Assembly: GCA_019671005.1 (NCBI GenBank)
Contig: CM033744.1
Location: 9,850,128-9,914,127 of the forward strand
Length of the DNA stretch: 64,000 bases
Source: Hibiscus mutabilis
Taxonomy: Eukaryota > Streptophyta > Magnoliopsida > Malvales > Malvaceae
Reading direction: 5' to 3'
Shown here: positions 11,064-21,474 of the stretch, piece by piece
How the letters are laid out: every line of letters starts with the position of its first letter
Numbering within the stretch: position 1 is the first letter of the stretch
The notes under the pieces: generated by a model
Told to the model about the DNA's origin: nothing
The model's input: only the letters and a program-made list of their open reading frames with translations
Databases searched by the model: none
Made by a program: the position numbers and the translations under genes

Positions 11064-11420
11064 GGAGAGATGGACCTAATATTGTGGTTAATTTTTTTAA
11101 TCTATAGCACGGCTCGAATTATTTTTAGATTTATTGCACTTTGAACAGTGCACTAGAAGTCGGAACACATGGATTCCGTCTTCCTACAGTGCATTATTTT
11201 TTAATAAAAAATCCCACCCACTTTGAAGTTGGATTGCAAGCAATCCATCTTGCTACAGTGGCAAGAAGTCGGACTGCAAGCTCTCCAACTTTAAACAGTG
11301 TACTGGCACACTACCAGGTGCAGGTGGCAGGTGCAGTGTTAGGCAGACAGAGGAGCAGAGAACTGGTGCTGGTACTGAAAAAATAGATGCATGCATGCAT
11401 GCGTCGGGCAGAAGGATAGA
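11064..11420 (+). repeat. Left terminal and subterminal repeat of the large MULE
   Basis: It is inverted relative to 51361-51726. It includes short internal echoes such as AAGTCGGA...GGATT(C/G)CGTC and TACAGTG repeats, and ends in a GCATGCATGC run at about 11388-11402. Confidence 0.8.
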
Positions 11421-11468
11421 GAGTTGCTTTTTATTGATTGGACCGTGGGTTGGTGGGTTGAGTGGTTG

Positions 11469-13620
11469 TGTAACGACCCGAATTTTTTCGAGTCAATGAG
11501 TTAGCGTTGACTCGAGTCCTTAACATAGATATTGGGTCAGATATTCTTTTTGGGCCTTAAAGAAGTTTGGTGGGCTAATTTTAAGGCTTGGTGTAAAGGA
11601 AGAAGAAAAAGGGGGGCATGTAGGTAATTTCCCCATGGGTAAAAGTTAGACAACCAATCCCTTTAGTTTCTCGTTTGAAAGGTTGTCCATTACTTCATCA
11701 CCCTCATAACTCTTTTTTTCTTCCTCCCAACACTCATATTCTCTTCCTAAAAACCAAAGCCATTGAAGCGTAAAAGTTTCAAGCTTTATCTCAACGTTCT
11801 ACCATCCTCAGCCCAAGTGTTGAGTATGTTTATCTTCTCACCACAATATACATTTTAAGGTATGAAGCATTGAAAATGGTGGGAGATAGAAAAAATGGGT
11901 TTTTGAAGGGTTTTAGTTGGAGAGTGTTTAAAAACGGATTTCACATTTCAAATTTGTTTAAAAATGTTATTCCTAATTCTTGTATGTGTAACAACTTGTT
12001 TTTATACTTGTTGTTAGTTAAAGAAGTTGGGGAGCCATCTCACACCAAGGAGAAGGAGAAGAAGTGAGGGTAAGCTTGTTAGCAAGTGGTTTCAGGATTT
12101 TGAGCAAAGTTTGTACATCTCTGACCCCAATTTGATTCATGTTTTTTCATAAATGTGTTATTGCCTTGAATTGTTTGAGCAAATTGGGTGTTAAGAGCTT
12201 GAATGAGTTGTTAATGGTAAAATCTAAATCTCATGTTAAAAACCCCTAAAAGGGTAGTAAACCATCCTATTAATCTTCCATAAGATGTAGGGTCGCGTTG
12301 AGGGGTTAAAGGTTTGATTTGGAGGATGGAGAAGCAATTTATCGAGCCCTAGAAAGCTATTTTTGGGCTTTAGTATTGATAAGTGATGAGCCCTATCGAT
12401 ACCTTGTGTTCTGTAGGATGAACACATGCACAATTTAAAGGGATTATCAGTACAGGCTCAAGCCGTATCGGTTACCCCTGTTCCATTAAAATTCCAATAG
12501 CTAAAAATCCTATTAGTACGCTTGGAGGCGTATTGATACCGATAGAGTATCGGTACACAGTCCATGTGTACCAGTATGGGGTTAACGGTCAACCCCTCTC
12601 CTTAAAGCTGAGTATCGGTACACAGAGAGGCGTATCGCTACGCACTGTTGGTTATCGGTACCCACTGGGCAATCTGCCCAAAAATGTCTATTTTTGCTCG
12701 GAAGGTTGAAAAATTATATCGTTCGATCCAGTATACCCCTATTGGCCTAAAATGAGTTGTAAAACTGAGAATCTGAGAAATCTCTTTCTATCAAAGCATA
12801 AAACTTAAGAACTTGGTAAAAGTCTTGTGTGACTTGTATATTGAAAACAACCATAGGATTGTATGGTCAAGCGACATTGTGGTGTGCCATGTGGGCACTT
12901 GGTTGATGGATCCGAATACCCAAAAGTAAACCCTCGATGGATATGTGTTTCTGAGTGCTAAACGTCCACTATTCGATGGCTATGTGTTTTTGAATACGAG
13001 ACTTTTGCGACTTGATGGCTACGTGTTTCCAAGTAGACGAAGAACCTTACTCGATGGCTATGTGTTTCTGAGTATGTGTTGTCCTCTACTCGATGGCTAG
13101 GTGTTTCCGAGTAGTTGACCCATGTTACTACCCGATGGCTATGTGTTTTTGGGTATGTAGCTAGCGAAAGAACCCGAGTTTGAGATGGTTCCAGGTTTGA
13201 CTACCACCATGTTGTTACTTGTCAATTCTTTCACTTTCATGCCCTATACTCTATGCTTATCCTTGCATGCTTAATTTTATGAACATCATGAATTATTGTA
13301 GAGTAGATATGTACTACTGAGCTTTGTTAGCTCAGCGTGCGAATGTATTGTTTTCCGTGCGTAGGTTGACATGTCACTCTCTTGGAAGGAGCACATCGAC
13401 GAGGATTTTCCCAGCACCGAATCAACTTGAGTACAGTACCTTGATTTTAGTTGTAAGGCTATGTATTCATAGGACCTTATTGTAGTTGGTCTGTGACTCT
13501 ATTTCTATCTTATTTTGATATACATTGTTTAACTCATACAGAGTTCCATTTATATTTTGGATTTGAAATTATTATGAGATTTCTTTTAAATGGCTTGTTT
13601 TAAATGTTATTTGCCTATAA
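11469..13620 (+). repeat. Chromovirus-type LTR, solo or truncated
   Basis: It begins TGTAACGACCCG at 11469. It carries the same late-LTR layout as the Ty3 LTRs at 14384/21475: CTCAGCGTGCGAATG...CGTGCGTAGGTT here, against TTAGCGTGTACTG...CACGTAGGTT there. This suggests one lineage (Ty3 chromovirus, Tekay/Del type). The right border abuts MULE transposase sequence at about 13620, but no duplication matches the left flank GGTTG, so a deletion at one border is likely. No internal retroelement domains are present. Confidence 0.65.
12931..13160 (+). repeat. Array of six stem-loops with constant loop and varying stems
   Basis: Six units share the core GATGGCTATGTGTTT with small variations, and the arms pair in each: CTC/GAG (12933), TATTC/GAATA (12970), ACTTG/CAAGT (13010), TACTC/GAGTA (13048), CTACTCG/CGAGTAG (13086) and TACCC/GGGTA (13129). 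The arm sequences differ between units while pairing is kept and the loop stays nearly constant. Two further repeats built on ATCGGTAC occur upstream at about 12460-12670. The function is unknown. Confidence 0.85.
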
Positions 13621-13925
13621 CTCACTACAGTCATACAACATATGCCTAAAATCGACTCGAAATGCCTCCTTCGTTGTTGCGTATGAAATCAACATCAAAA
13701 GAATGTTCATTTAGGACGAACATGTGAACATCCATCAGTCTTGCCCGTTCCACGTTCTTTTCCATTTTTTTTCACAAGATCGGAAGCCCAAAATTGTCCC
13801 CTATTTATCATAGCTTGGATTTCCTACCCTTTATCAGACCAAACCTTAGTCAACATGTAGTACGTCTCTCTCATCAAGCTTGCTATTGGGAGATGGCATG
13901 TTCTTTTTAATACACCATTTATGCA
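13621..13925 (-). pseudogene. Second copy of a MULE transposase fragment
   Basis: This stretch closely parallels 28915-29240 in the same orientation. It covers the region after the MTTN/VLKGTRHLP motif to the start of the SWIM zinc finger (YDCSEL here, CDCGEL there). It ends abruptly at both sides: an LTR at the left and a plus-strand reading frame at the right. It is either a partial internal duplication of the host MULE or a relic of a second MULE copy. Confidence 0.75.
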
Positions 13926-14383
13926 CTCCACCTATGCTCGTATCGAACCAAACCTTAGTCGAGTACGTTGATATGTAGAACAACAGATATTTATCATTGC
14001 CAAATCACACTCAAAATCAAGCTGATGATTTTGACTAGAAGAATTCATAGTACATGATCAACTATAGTAATAATGGAAAACTGTACTTGACTACTTTAGA
14101 AGAACGAGGAGAATGCCAAAGATATAAAAAATATGGTGGTTGTGGTGAATCATCTAAGATTGCAGTGGGTTACCTTAGAGTCTAGCAGATGAATATCAAA
14201 GTGAATTTGGTACACCAGATATGTATGATGATACTTTTCAAGCCAAATATGTACAACCAGCGATGGGCGGGAGCCGATAGCTAATCTAGTGGGTGGGAGC
14301 TTGGTAGCGGATGATTCTAAAGCATATATACCTGAGTCTTATCATCCAAGTCACCCATTTACTCGAGGTTTGGCGAAAACATA
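13926..14383 (+). pseudogene. Convergent second MULE reading frame, part before the Ty3 insertion
   Basis: From about 14165 plus-strand frames read DEYQSEFGTPDMYDDTF and, after a frameshift, LVGGSLVADDSKAYIPESYH and HPSHPFTRGLAKT, stopping at the Ty3 insertion. Removing the Ty3 element and one ACATA joins it to the acidic tail at 25787-26090. No domain is recognised. The text before 14165 is mostly closed in all frames. Confidence 0.4.
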
Positions 14384-17300
14384 TGTAATACCCCAAATTT
14401 TACTAAGTTGATTAAGGATCATTTAGTACTAAGATAATAGCTTAAAAGTTATCTTAATGACTAAAATGACAAAAAAATGCAAAAGTTAGGATTTCTTCGA
14501 TTATGAGTTATGGAAAAGGAATTTCTGAGATTTAAAAGCATTAGATGACAGAGGGCAAGTTAATTAGGGTACTTTCGAAGTTTGGTCGAAATTCGAGGAA
14601 AATTGGAATGGGAATTGAAGTTTAAAAATTTAGTGACCAAAATGTTAAGCAGTCAAAACTTGTGTGGTACAAGACTAAATACGAAAAGTTGAAGGAATAA
14701 AGTTGTAATTTCCCAAAAGTTAGGGGTTTTCATTTCATAAATAGATAGATCACCTAAGGGTGTGGATCAAATGTGGAATTTTGGTTTGAACCGATATTTC
14801 CATTGTTGGGAAATCATAGTCAAAGTTTAAGTGGAATTTGGGTATCCGGATCGAATTAGAAAATTATGAAATTTTACTATATGATAGAAGAAGGATATAA
14901 AAAAGTTATTCCCAAGTTTTGGAAATATTTTTAGTTCGATTCAGGATGAATCCTATGATTTATTTTGATTAAAGAATTTATTTAGTAGCCGATAAAATTC
15001 TCTATAATTATTGGTAAATCGGATCGAGCTAAAATTTCAGAGAAAGTTCCATGGATCTTAGAAGAGTCATAAAATAATATTTTATGACTATTTGAATGTT
15101 AAAAAGATCAGGACAAATTTAAATCGATTGAAATGATATGAATGGCAATTTTGTTAATAAGTTGATCGGTAAAGGGCATTTTGCTCAAAAGGGACATGGA
15201 AGGAATTTTGAGATTTCTTTTATTGATGAATAGTGGCTGATTAGAATCTAACTAAGTCTATTTGGAATGTTACAAAATGGAAAATTAGAAATATAGATCT
15301 AGTTGGAGGGTATTTTTGGAAAGTAGAATTTATTAAATTAAGAATTCATTTTTATAATACAAGTGGCATAAATACATGAAAATATGAAGGAATTATCAGA
15401 AAAATACTCTCCAAAACCGTGGTGAAGAGGAGAAAGAAGAAGGAAATTGTCCAAGCTCGATTTAAGCGTCGAATCTCGGTTTTAAGGTAATCTTTCGAAC
15501 TACAAAGTTGTTATATTCTTCAAGCTCTATCTTTTGATGTAAATAATTCATATAATACTTGTTTGGTTGATGAGATTTGATATGAGGAAGAAATTAGGGT
15601 TTATGAACAAAATTGGGGCTTTTGAAATTTTATGATTTCATGGTTGAATTTAAGTTGGAATCAAGCTTATATGATGTTAAAATCCTGTTATTGAGTTAGG
15701 ATTTAAACCCTACATATTTTGGTTTGTATGGAGAATATTAGGGTTTATGGATTTAAGTCTAACTTAAGGTTTGTGATGTTAGATTAATGATCTAGTAAGC
15801 TTGATTTGTTGTTTGGAAGCAAAACCCTAAGTTAAATGTATAGGGACCAATTCGGCAAGCTTCAAAGTTGAGTGACCGAATCTGAATTTTATGAAATTTG
15901 AGTGTATTTATGTAATTAATGATGTTGGAGATGTGAAATTGATGTTAGAATGCTAAACTGATTTTGAATCGAATTAGTGACCATTTTGACAATTTGTCAA
16001 AATCAAATGACCAAATAGGAAATGAATTATTGGATGGGGATTAGATCTGATTTTTAGTTAAAATAATATAATTAAGGTAGTAATGTTGATTTGAGGACTG
16101 AATTGCAAAGTTAAGAAGTTTGAATCCTTACCTTTGCATTTTATTGACTATTTTGGCAAATAAAGAAAATTAGAGGGGATTATTTTGAATAATTATTTGA
16201 TGAAGAAGATGATTAATTGGTGGTTTGAAGCAAGTGAAGAGACTAAATTGACAAGTAGAAAAATAAGAAGTTAGTATACATTAGAAATTTATTATGGAAA
16301 GTTATGTGGAAGATTGAATTTTTTGACAGTGACTTCGAAAATTCACTATAAATTCTACAAAAATGTTTAGATGATGAATTTTATATTGATGTAAAGATTT
16401 GTTTGTCTAGTTTCATTTCCAACAAACCGAAATTGATTTCGAGTTTCGAGTTAAAAGATATGAATTTTTAATAGAATAAAGATCAGAAAATTTACAGAGC
16501 AGTTTCTGTCAAGACAGCTTTGTGACAGGAGTCTGAAGAATTTTCATAATTTTTATAGATTTTATTAATTTATGTGGCTTATATCGTTAGAATCGTTATC
16601 GAATCTAGTTCTTACAGTATAAAGGATATTAAGATCCAATGTGTATTTTGATTTTTAGAAGTAAAACTCTGAGGGTAGGACAAGTTGCCAGAAAATAGAA
16701 TTTGATACATTTTGTATCTAAATATTTGATAACAAGCTCGAAAGAATTATTGGAAGTTCAAATTCGCCATTAAGGACCAAAATGAATTTTTGGACAGTAT
16801 AAGGAAGGAAGGAAAATTATGGAAATTTTTATGTTAAATGATTAGATAGCTTGATTGAAATATTGTTAGAAGTGAATTTAACAAAATTTTGTTTATATTC
16901 ATGGGGTTAATGAAGTCAAATCCGAATCAAAAGAAGATTTGAGGTACTATGAAGGAAAAGATCGAGTAGAATATAATGAGGCATTCTAATAAATGGCCCA
17001 GGCGAGTGCATTTTTACTTATTTATTATATATGTGATATGAGTGATTGCATTATATATATTTATGCAATATTGATAAATAGGACGGCTTGCGATGAACCG
17101 AACTTGATATTAATGAAAATGCATGTTGATCAAAGTTATGTAAATGACATGAAGTATTAAGTGGCGTATGTGATACATTGATATGACATAATGATTTATC
17201 TAAGATAAATCTGATTTTAGATATTTGGATATGAATTGCCCATTATCGAATTATGGATAATAGTATTGAAGGATTGAATACTGAATATGAAAATATTATA

Positions 17301-18756
17301 TTGTTATGCCCAAGTACTAGTGTGAGAGTCTTTGGTATAATTGGATATCCATAAGAGTCATAGCAGCTGCAATCCAACACTACAGTGCAATCCAGACACT
17401 TCGGTGTTGATATCAGACGCTACGGTGTTGCAGTCACTTCAGTGATGTTTAGACACTACAGTGTCGACTACCACAAAAAGATGCTATAATGAGGAGCAAA
17501 GGGCATCCTCGAGTACGTACTCACCATCAGATGCTACAATATTGCATACACTACGGTGTCGAGATGACTCGTATACCATAGGTTCACATGAGAATCTTTG
17601 GTGTAGTTGGATATCCATAGAGTCCTAGCAGCTGCGTCATAGCACTACGGTGCGAGATAGACTCTTCGGGGTCGAGATAGATTCTTCGAGGTCGAGATAG
17701 ACTCTACGGAGTCAGTTTAAACACTACGGTGTTACATAGCACAAAATGTGCTAGTATGAGGAGCAAAGAGCGTCCTCGAGTACGTATTCATCTCAGTCGC
17801 TACGGTGATGCAGACGCTACAGCGTCGTAGACACTACGGTGTCGTGATGACTCGCGTACCATGACATCACATGATTTGTACTTTAGGCTATAATACTTGA
17901 AATGTAATTATGCAAGTAGTTAAGCTAAAAAGCTTAATGTAAACAAGACTGGTAAAATAGATCGAATCCTATGATTTGAATATACAATTGGTTAAATGAA
18001 CTATACATGTAAGGTAGTTCTATGCATGATAAAATATTATCAACTGCGATTGGGACACGCTTGCCATTTTGCAAAAACTGTAGTGCACTGTTATATGATA
18101 GATGGAAGACTTGATAATTACCTTGGGCCATAAGATTTTACAGTACTGTTACATGACTTTACAAAACAAAACTATTGAAGTACAAAATTCTTACATGATT
18201 ATTCCTGCATTACAGATTACATGATTTTATACTTTGGGCTATAATACATGAAATGCATTTATGCAGACAGTTAAGTTAGAAAGCTTAACGTATATTTGAT
18301 TAATAAAATAAAGGTTTGATGTTATAATATAAACTGTAATTGGGATTCGCTTGCCATTTTGCAGAAAATGTATAGCACTGTTAAATGACAGGGGAATGAA
18401 TGGCTTTAATAAGTTTATTTTATGTTATTTCTATACATTGAAATGCTTTACTCCAATTTATAGTTGCCTCACTAAGTGAATACTTAGCGTGTACTGTTTC
18501 ACACGTAGGTTATTGGAAACTTACCGGAAGAGGAGTCAAGCATGTTAATCAAGTTGCAATCTGCCAAAAATTAATAAGATATTCTAAATTTATAATATTC
18601 TTTAGTGGGCATGTATCAATTTATTCGTTGGTTAATTTATAAGCTAGTTTTATGTCAGATGTTTTAAAAAAATTTACAAGTTAAGAATTCAGCTAAACAA
18701 TTTAGTAACATCTTCAATGTGTATTTAATCATCGAATATACGTTAAGGGTGTTACA
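14384..18756 (+). repeat. 5' LTR of the Ty3 chromovirus
   Basis: 4373 bp. It is nearly colinear with the 3' LTR apart from small indels and substitutions, starts TGTAATACCCC and ends GGGTGTTACA. It contains the stem-loop array at 17378-17842. Confidence 0.95.
17378..17842 (+). repeat. Stem-loop array with UNCG-type loops, 5' LTR copy
   Basis: About a dozen small hairpins share a TACG, TTCG or TACA loop and have differing paired arms. Examples are ACAC-TTCG-GTGT (17396), TCAC-TTCA-GTGA, GACAC-TACA-GTGTC, GCAC-TACG-GTGC (17642), GACTC-TTCG-GGGTC, GACTC-TACG-GAGTC (17699), ACAC-TACG-GTGT, GACGC-TACA-GCGTC (17813) and GACAC-TACG-GTGTC (17830). As RNA, C(UACG)G and C(UUCG)G are members of the exceptionally stable UNCG tetraloop class. 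Palindromes such as GAGTACGTACTC are interspersed. Confidence 0.85.
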
Positions 18757-18761
18757 TTAAG

Positions 18762-18773
18762 TGGTATCAGAGC
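18762..18773 (+). other. Ty3 primer-binding site
   Basis: TGGTATCAGAGC, an exact initiator-Met tRNA complement, lies five bases after the 5' LTR end. Confidence 0.93.
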
Positions 18774-19559
18774 TACAGGTTTAGCCAGTTCTGGATGTTA
18801 AACCGAGTTTGTTATAAGTTGTTAGTAAATACATGCCCCTAGAATTCCATATTACTGACGTGTTGATTGTATGACTTGAAGCTGCTCCTCATTAGTAATA
18901 GATGAGATAAGATTATAATAAGAAAAGTAAGACGCTACTAGATTTTGTCAATCGACGAATCTCAGAGGTCAAGAAAGGACTCACAACGAATACAATGAAG
19001 TAAAATAGTTATTGTAATCAACTTAAGTTTGAGTTGAGTTACCTGCACTGTAAGGAGTTGATGCAGTAATTATAAGATGTTAGTCTTTAACATCTATACA
19101 TGCACTTATGTTTATAACAACATAGATTATAAGGGAATATATCGACTACATGGAGTACCAGCCTCGATAGTATCTAATAGAGATCCGAGGTTTATTTTAA
19201 GATTTTGGAAGGTTTGAAAGATATGAATATTGAAAAGTCATAAAAAGTAATATTATTCCTAAGGGAATATGTTTGTATTTGGGTGGATTAATGCCACAAA
19301 GTAGTACTTACAATATAAGTGACCTGGAAAATTTTTTAGGAGTTAAAAGAGCTGAAAGCTCAGCTATAAGAATTGTTAGACTGAAGTTATAATTAATCCA
19401 ATGTACTATTGTGAGAAGCTCCAGAATTATTACTAAAGAAGGAAAATAGTTCTTTACGACCATGTAGTGATTATTTATAAAAGGAAAATAAGAAAAAGAT
19501 AATGATATATTTTCTATAAGGATTATCAATTAACCTGAACCAGAAAGACTGGATGTGAG
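18774..19559 (+). other. Ty3 interior without recognisable gag
   Basis: The gag and protease regions would be expected here, but no frame is open for more than short runs and no CCHC knuckle or DSGA motif is seen. They have been deleted or have decayed beyond recognition by eye. Confidence 0.5.
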
Positions 19560-21460
19560 TTTGGGTATTAAAAGTGGCTTTCTTAGGTTATATTACTTCA
19601 GCTATAGGGATTCGAGTCGATCCTAAAAATATTACAGAGGTTCACAGTTTCTTAAGACTTATTGGTTATGATCGAAGGTCTGTGAAAGATTTCTTGATGA
19701 TATGTTATGAGCTTGTATAATTGAGTTTGAAATCATGGAAAAGATATATATCGTTAGTAGAAATTGCTTATAGTAATAGTTATCAAGAAAGTATACAGAT
19801 GGCACCCTACGAGGCTCTCTACGATCAAAAGGGTAAATCATTATTAAATTAGTTCGAGTTGAAGATCATAAATTAATTAAGTCATATTTATTACAAAATA
19901 TGGAAGAAAAAGTAAAGATTATACAATATAACCTTAAAAATATTAATGATCGATATAAGTCTTATGTAGACTTACAAGGAAAAGATATTCAATTCGAAGA
20001 CAAAGGAAGAACATGATGTCTATCTTCGCATTGTTCTTCAGACTCTTCGAGAAAAGAAGCTATGTGCTAAGTTGTTAAAGTGTAAATCTTGGTTGCCGAA
20101 GTTTCTTTTCTTAGTCATGTTGTTTTGGCAGAAGAGATAAGAGTAAATTCCAAGAAAGTACCAACTATAGTTGAATAGAAACCTCTGAAGAATATTTTCG
20201 AGGTTCGAAGTTTCTTGGGACTCGTTGGTTATTATCAAAAGTTTGTAAAGAATTTTTTGATGATTGCCTCCCCACTGACCAAGCTATTGAGGAAATGTAT
20301 GCCATTCAGTTGGATAGATAAGTGCCAATAAAATTTTGAGACATTAAAGAAGATATTAATCGAAGCCCCCGATATTAGTACAACCAGAATCAGGCAAATA
20401 TTATGTAGTTTATAACGATGCTTCTCATAAAGGTTTGGGAAGTGTACTTAAGTAAAAAGGGAAAGTAGTGGTTTATGCTTTGAGACAACTTAAGATGCAT
20501 GAGAGGAAATTATCCTAATCATGATTTGGAGCTGGCAATGGTTGTATTTGCTTTAAAGATATAGCGTCATTATTTATATAGTGAATGTTGCTATATTTAC
20601 ATAGATTAAAGAAGTTTAAAGTATCTGTTAATTAAAAAGAAGTTGAACCTGAGGCAAGAAGGTGGATAGTTAGTATAAGGATAAATCTGATCGGAATAAG
20701 AATTTTGATATCATATTTAAAAATTAAAATGCATTAGAAGGTATTGAATTTGGAACGGACAAGATTATTAAGCGTGCTCAGGTTAGAGAAATTCAAGGAT
20801 GGGTGACCTTTTGGGAAGTGTCATGGAATCAAATTTTTGATCGAATAGGTAGAATAAGGTGAAACCGAAGACTTTGAAATTAGTCTGATGGATGTTTGTA
20901 TTATCGAGGAAAACCTATTTTTTCAAACGATGAAGAATTAAAGAAACAACTTATTTTTAAAATACGCTATAGTCCTTTGATTGTACATCCAGGTGGAAAC
21001 CAGATGTATCAAGATTTAAAGAATCAATCTTGATAGCCAAGCATGAAAAGAGTTATAACTGAGTTTGTTTCTAAATATCTGACATGTCAACAAGTAAAAG
21101 TAGAACTTCAGGTACTTCTGAATTGCCGTGACTGATTTTAATTTCTCAGTGGAAATGAGAACGAGTGATTATGGATTTTGTATTAGAACTATCTTTGACA
21201 TCAAATAAGAAGGATTCAATCTAGGTGATTGTTGATAGATTGACTAAGTTAGCACACTTTATCCCTGTTCGAATAGATTACCCTAGGGATAAGTATGCTT
21301 AGTTGTATATTAAGGAAATAAGTCAATTTAGCTTGTTAAAGTTCTTTGGCGAAATCATAAAATTGAGAAAACGGCTTGGGAAGAAAAAGAGATGTGAGAA
21401 AGTAGTTTCCTCACCTTTTTGAACCAAGAACGTGTTAAAAATTTGAGGACGAATTTTCTT
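19560..21460 (+). pseudogene. Ty3 pol remnant with scrambled domain order
   Basis: The order read on the plus strand is: an RT-thumb fragment ([13 protein letters not shown], about 19600-19700); the integrase C-terminal part (LVEIAYSNSYQESIQMAPYE, about 19755-19990); RT again (LRIVLQTLREKKLCAKL, then VRSFLGLVGYYQKFVKNF, about 20020-20300); RNase H traces; the integrase zinc-finger part (HPGGNQMYQDL, YLTCQQVK, about 20980-21110); the integrase core start (VIVDRLTKLAHFIPVRIDY, about 21215-21280); and a jump to the pol C-terminus (KVLWRNHKIEKTAWE, about 21338-21390). Normal order is RT-RNase H-integrase, so the integrase C-terminal part is displaced upstream of RT and its usual place is deleted. 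Stops occur throughout. Confidence 0.8.
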
Positions 21461-21474
21461 AAGGGGGAGAGAAT
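21461..21474 (+). other. Ty3 polypurine tract
   Basis: AAGGGGGAGAGAAT directly precedes the 3' LTR start. Confidence 0.9.

Noticed and set aside
17378..17842. CRISPR-like or simple satellite reading of the hairpin array
   Set aside because: Spacing is irregular, arms are paired and differ, and the sequence is a plant LTR, so neither a CRISPR array nor a regular satellite fits.
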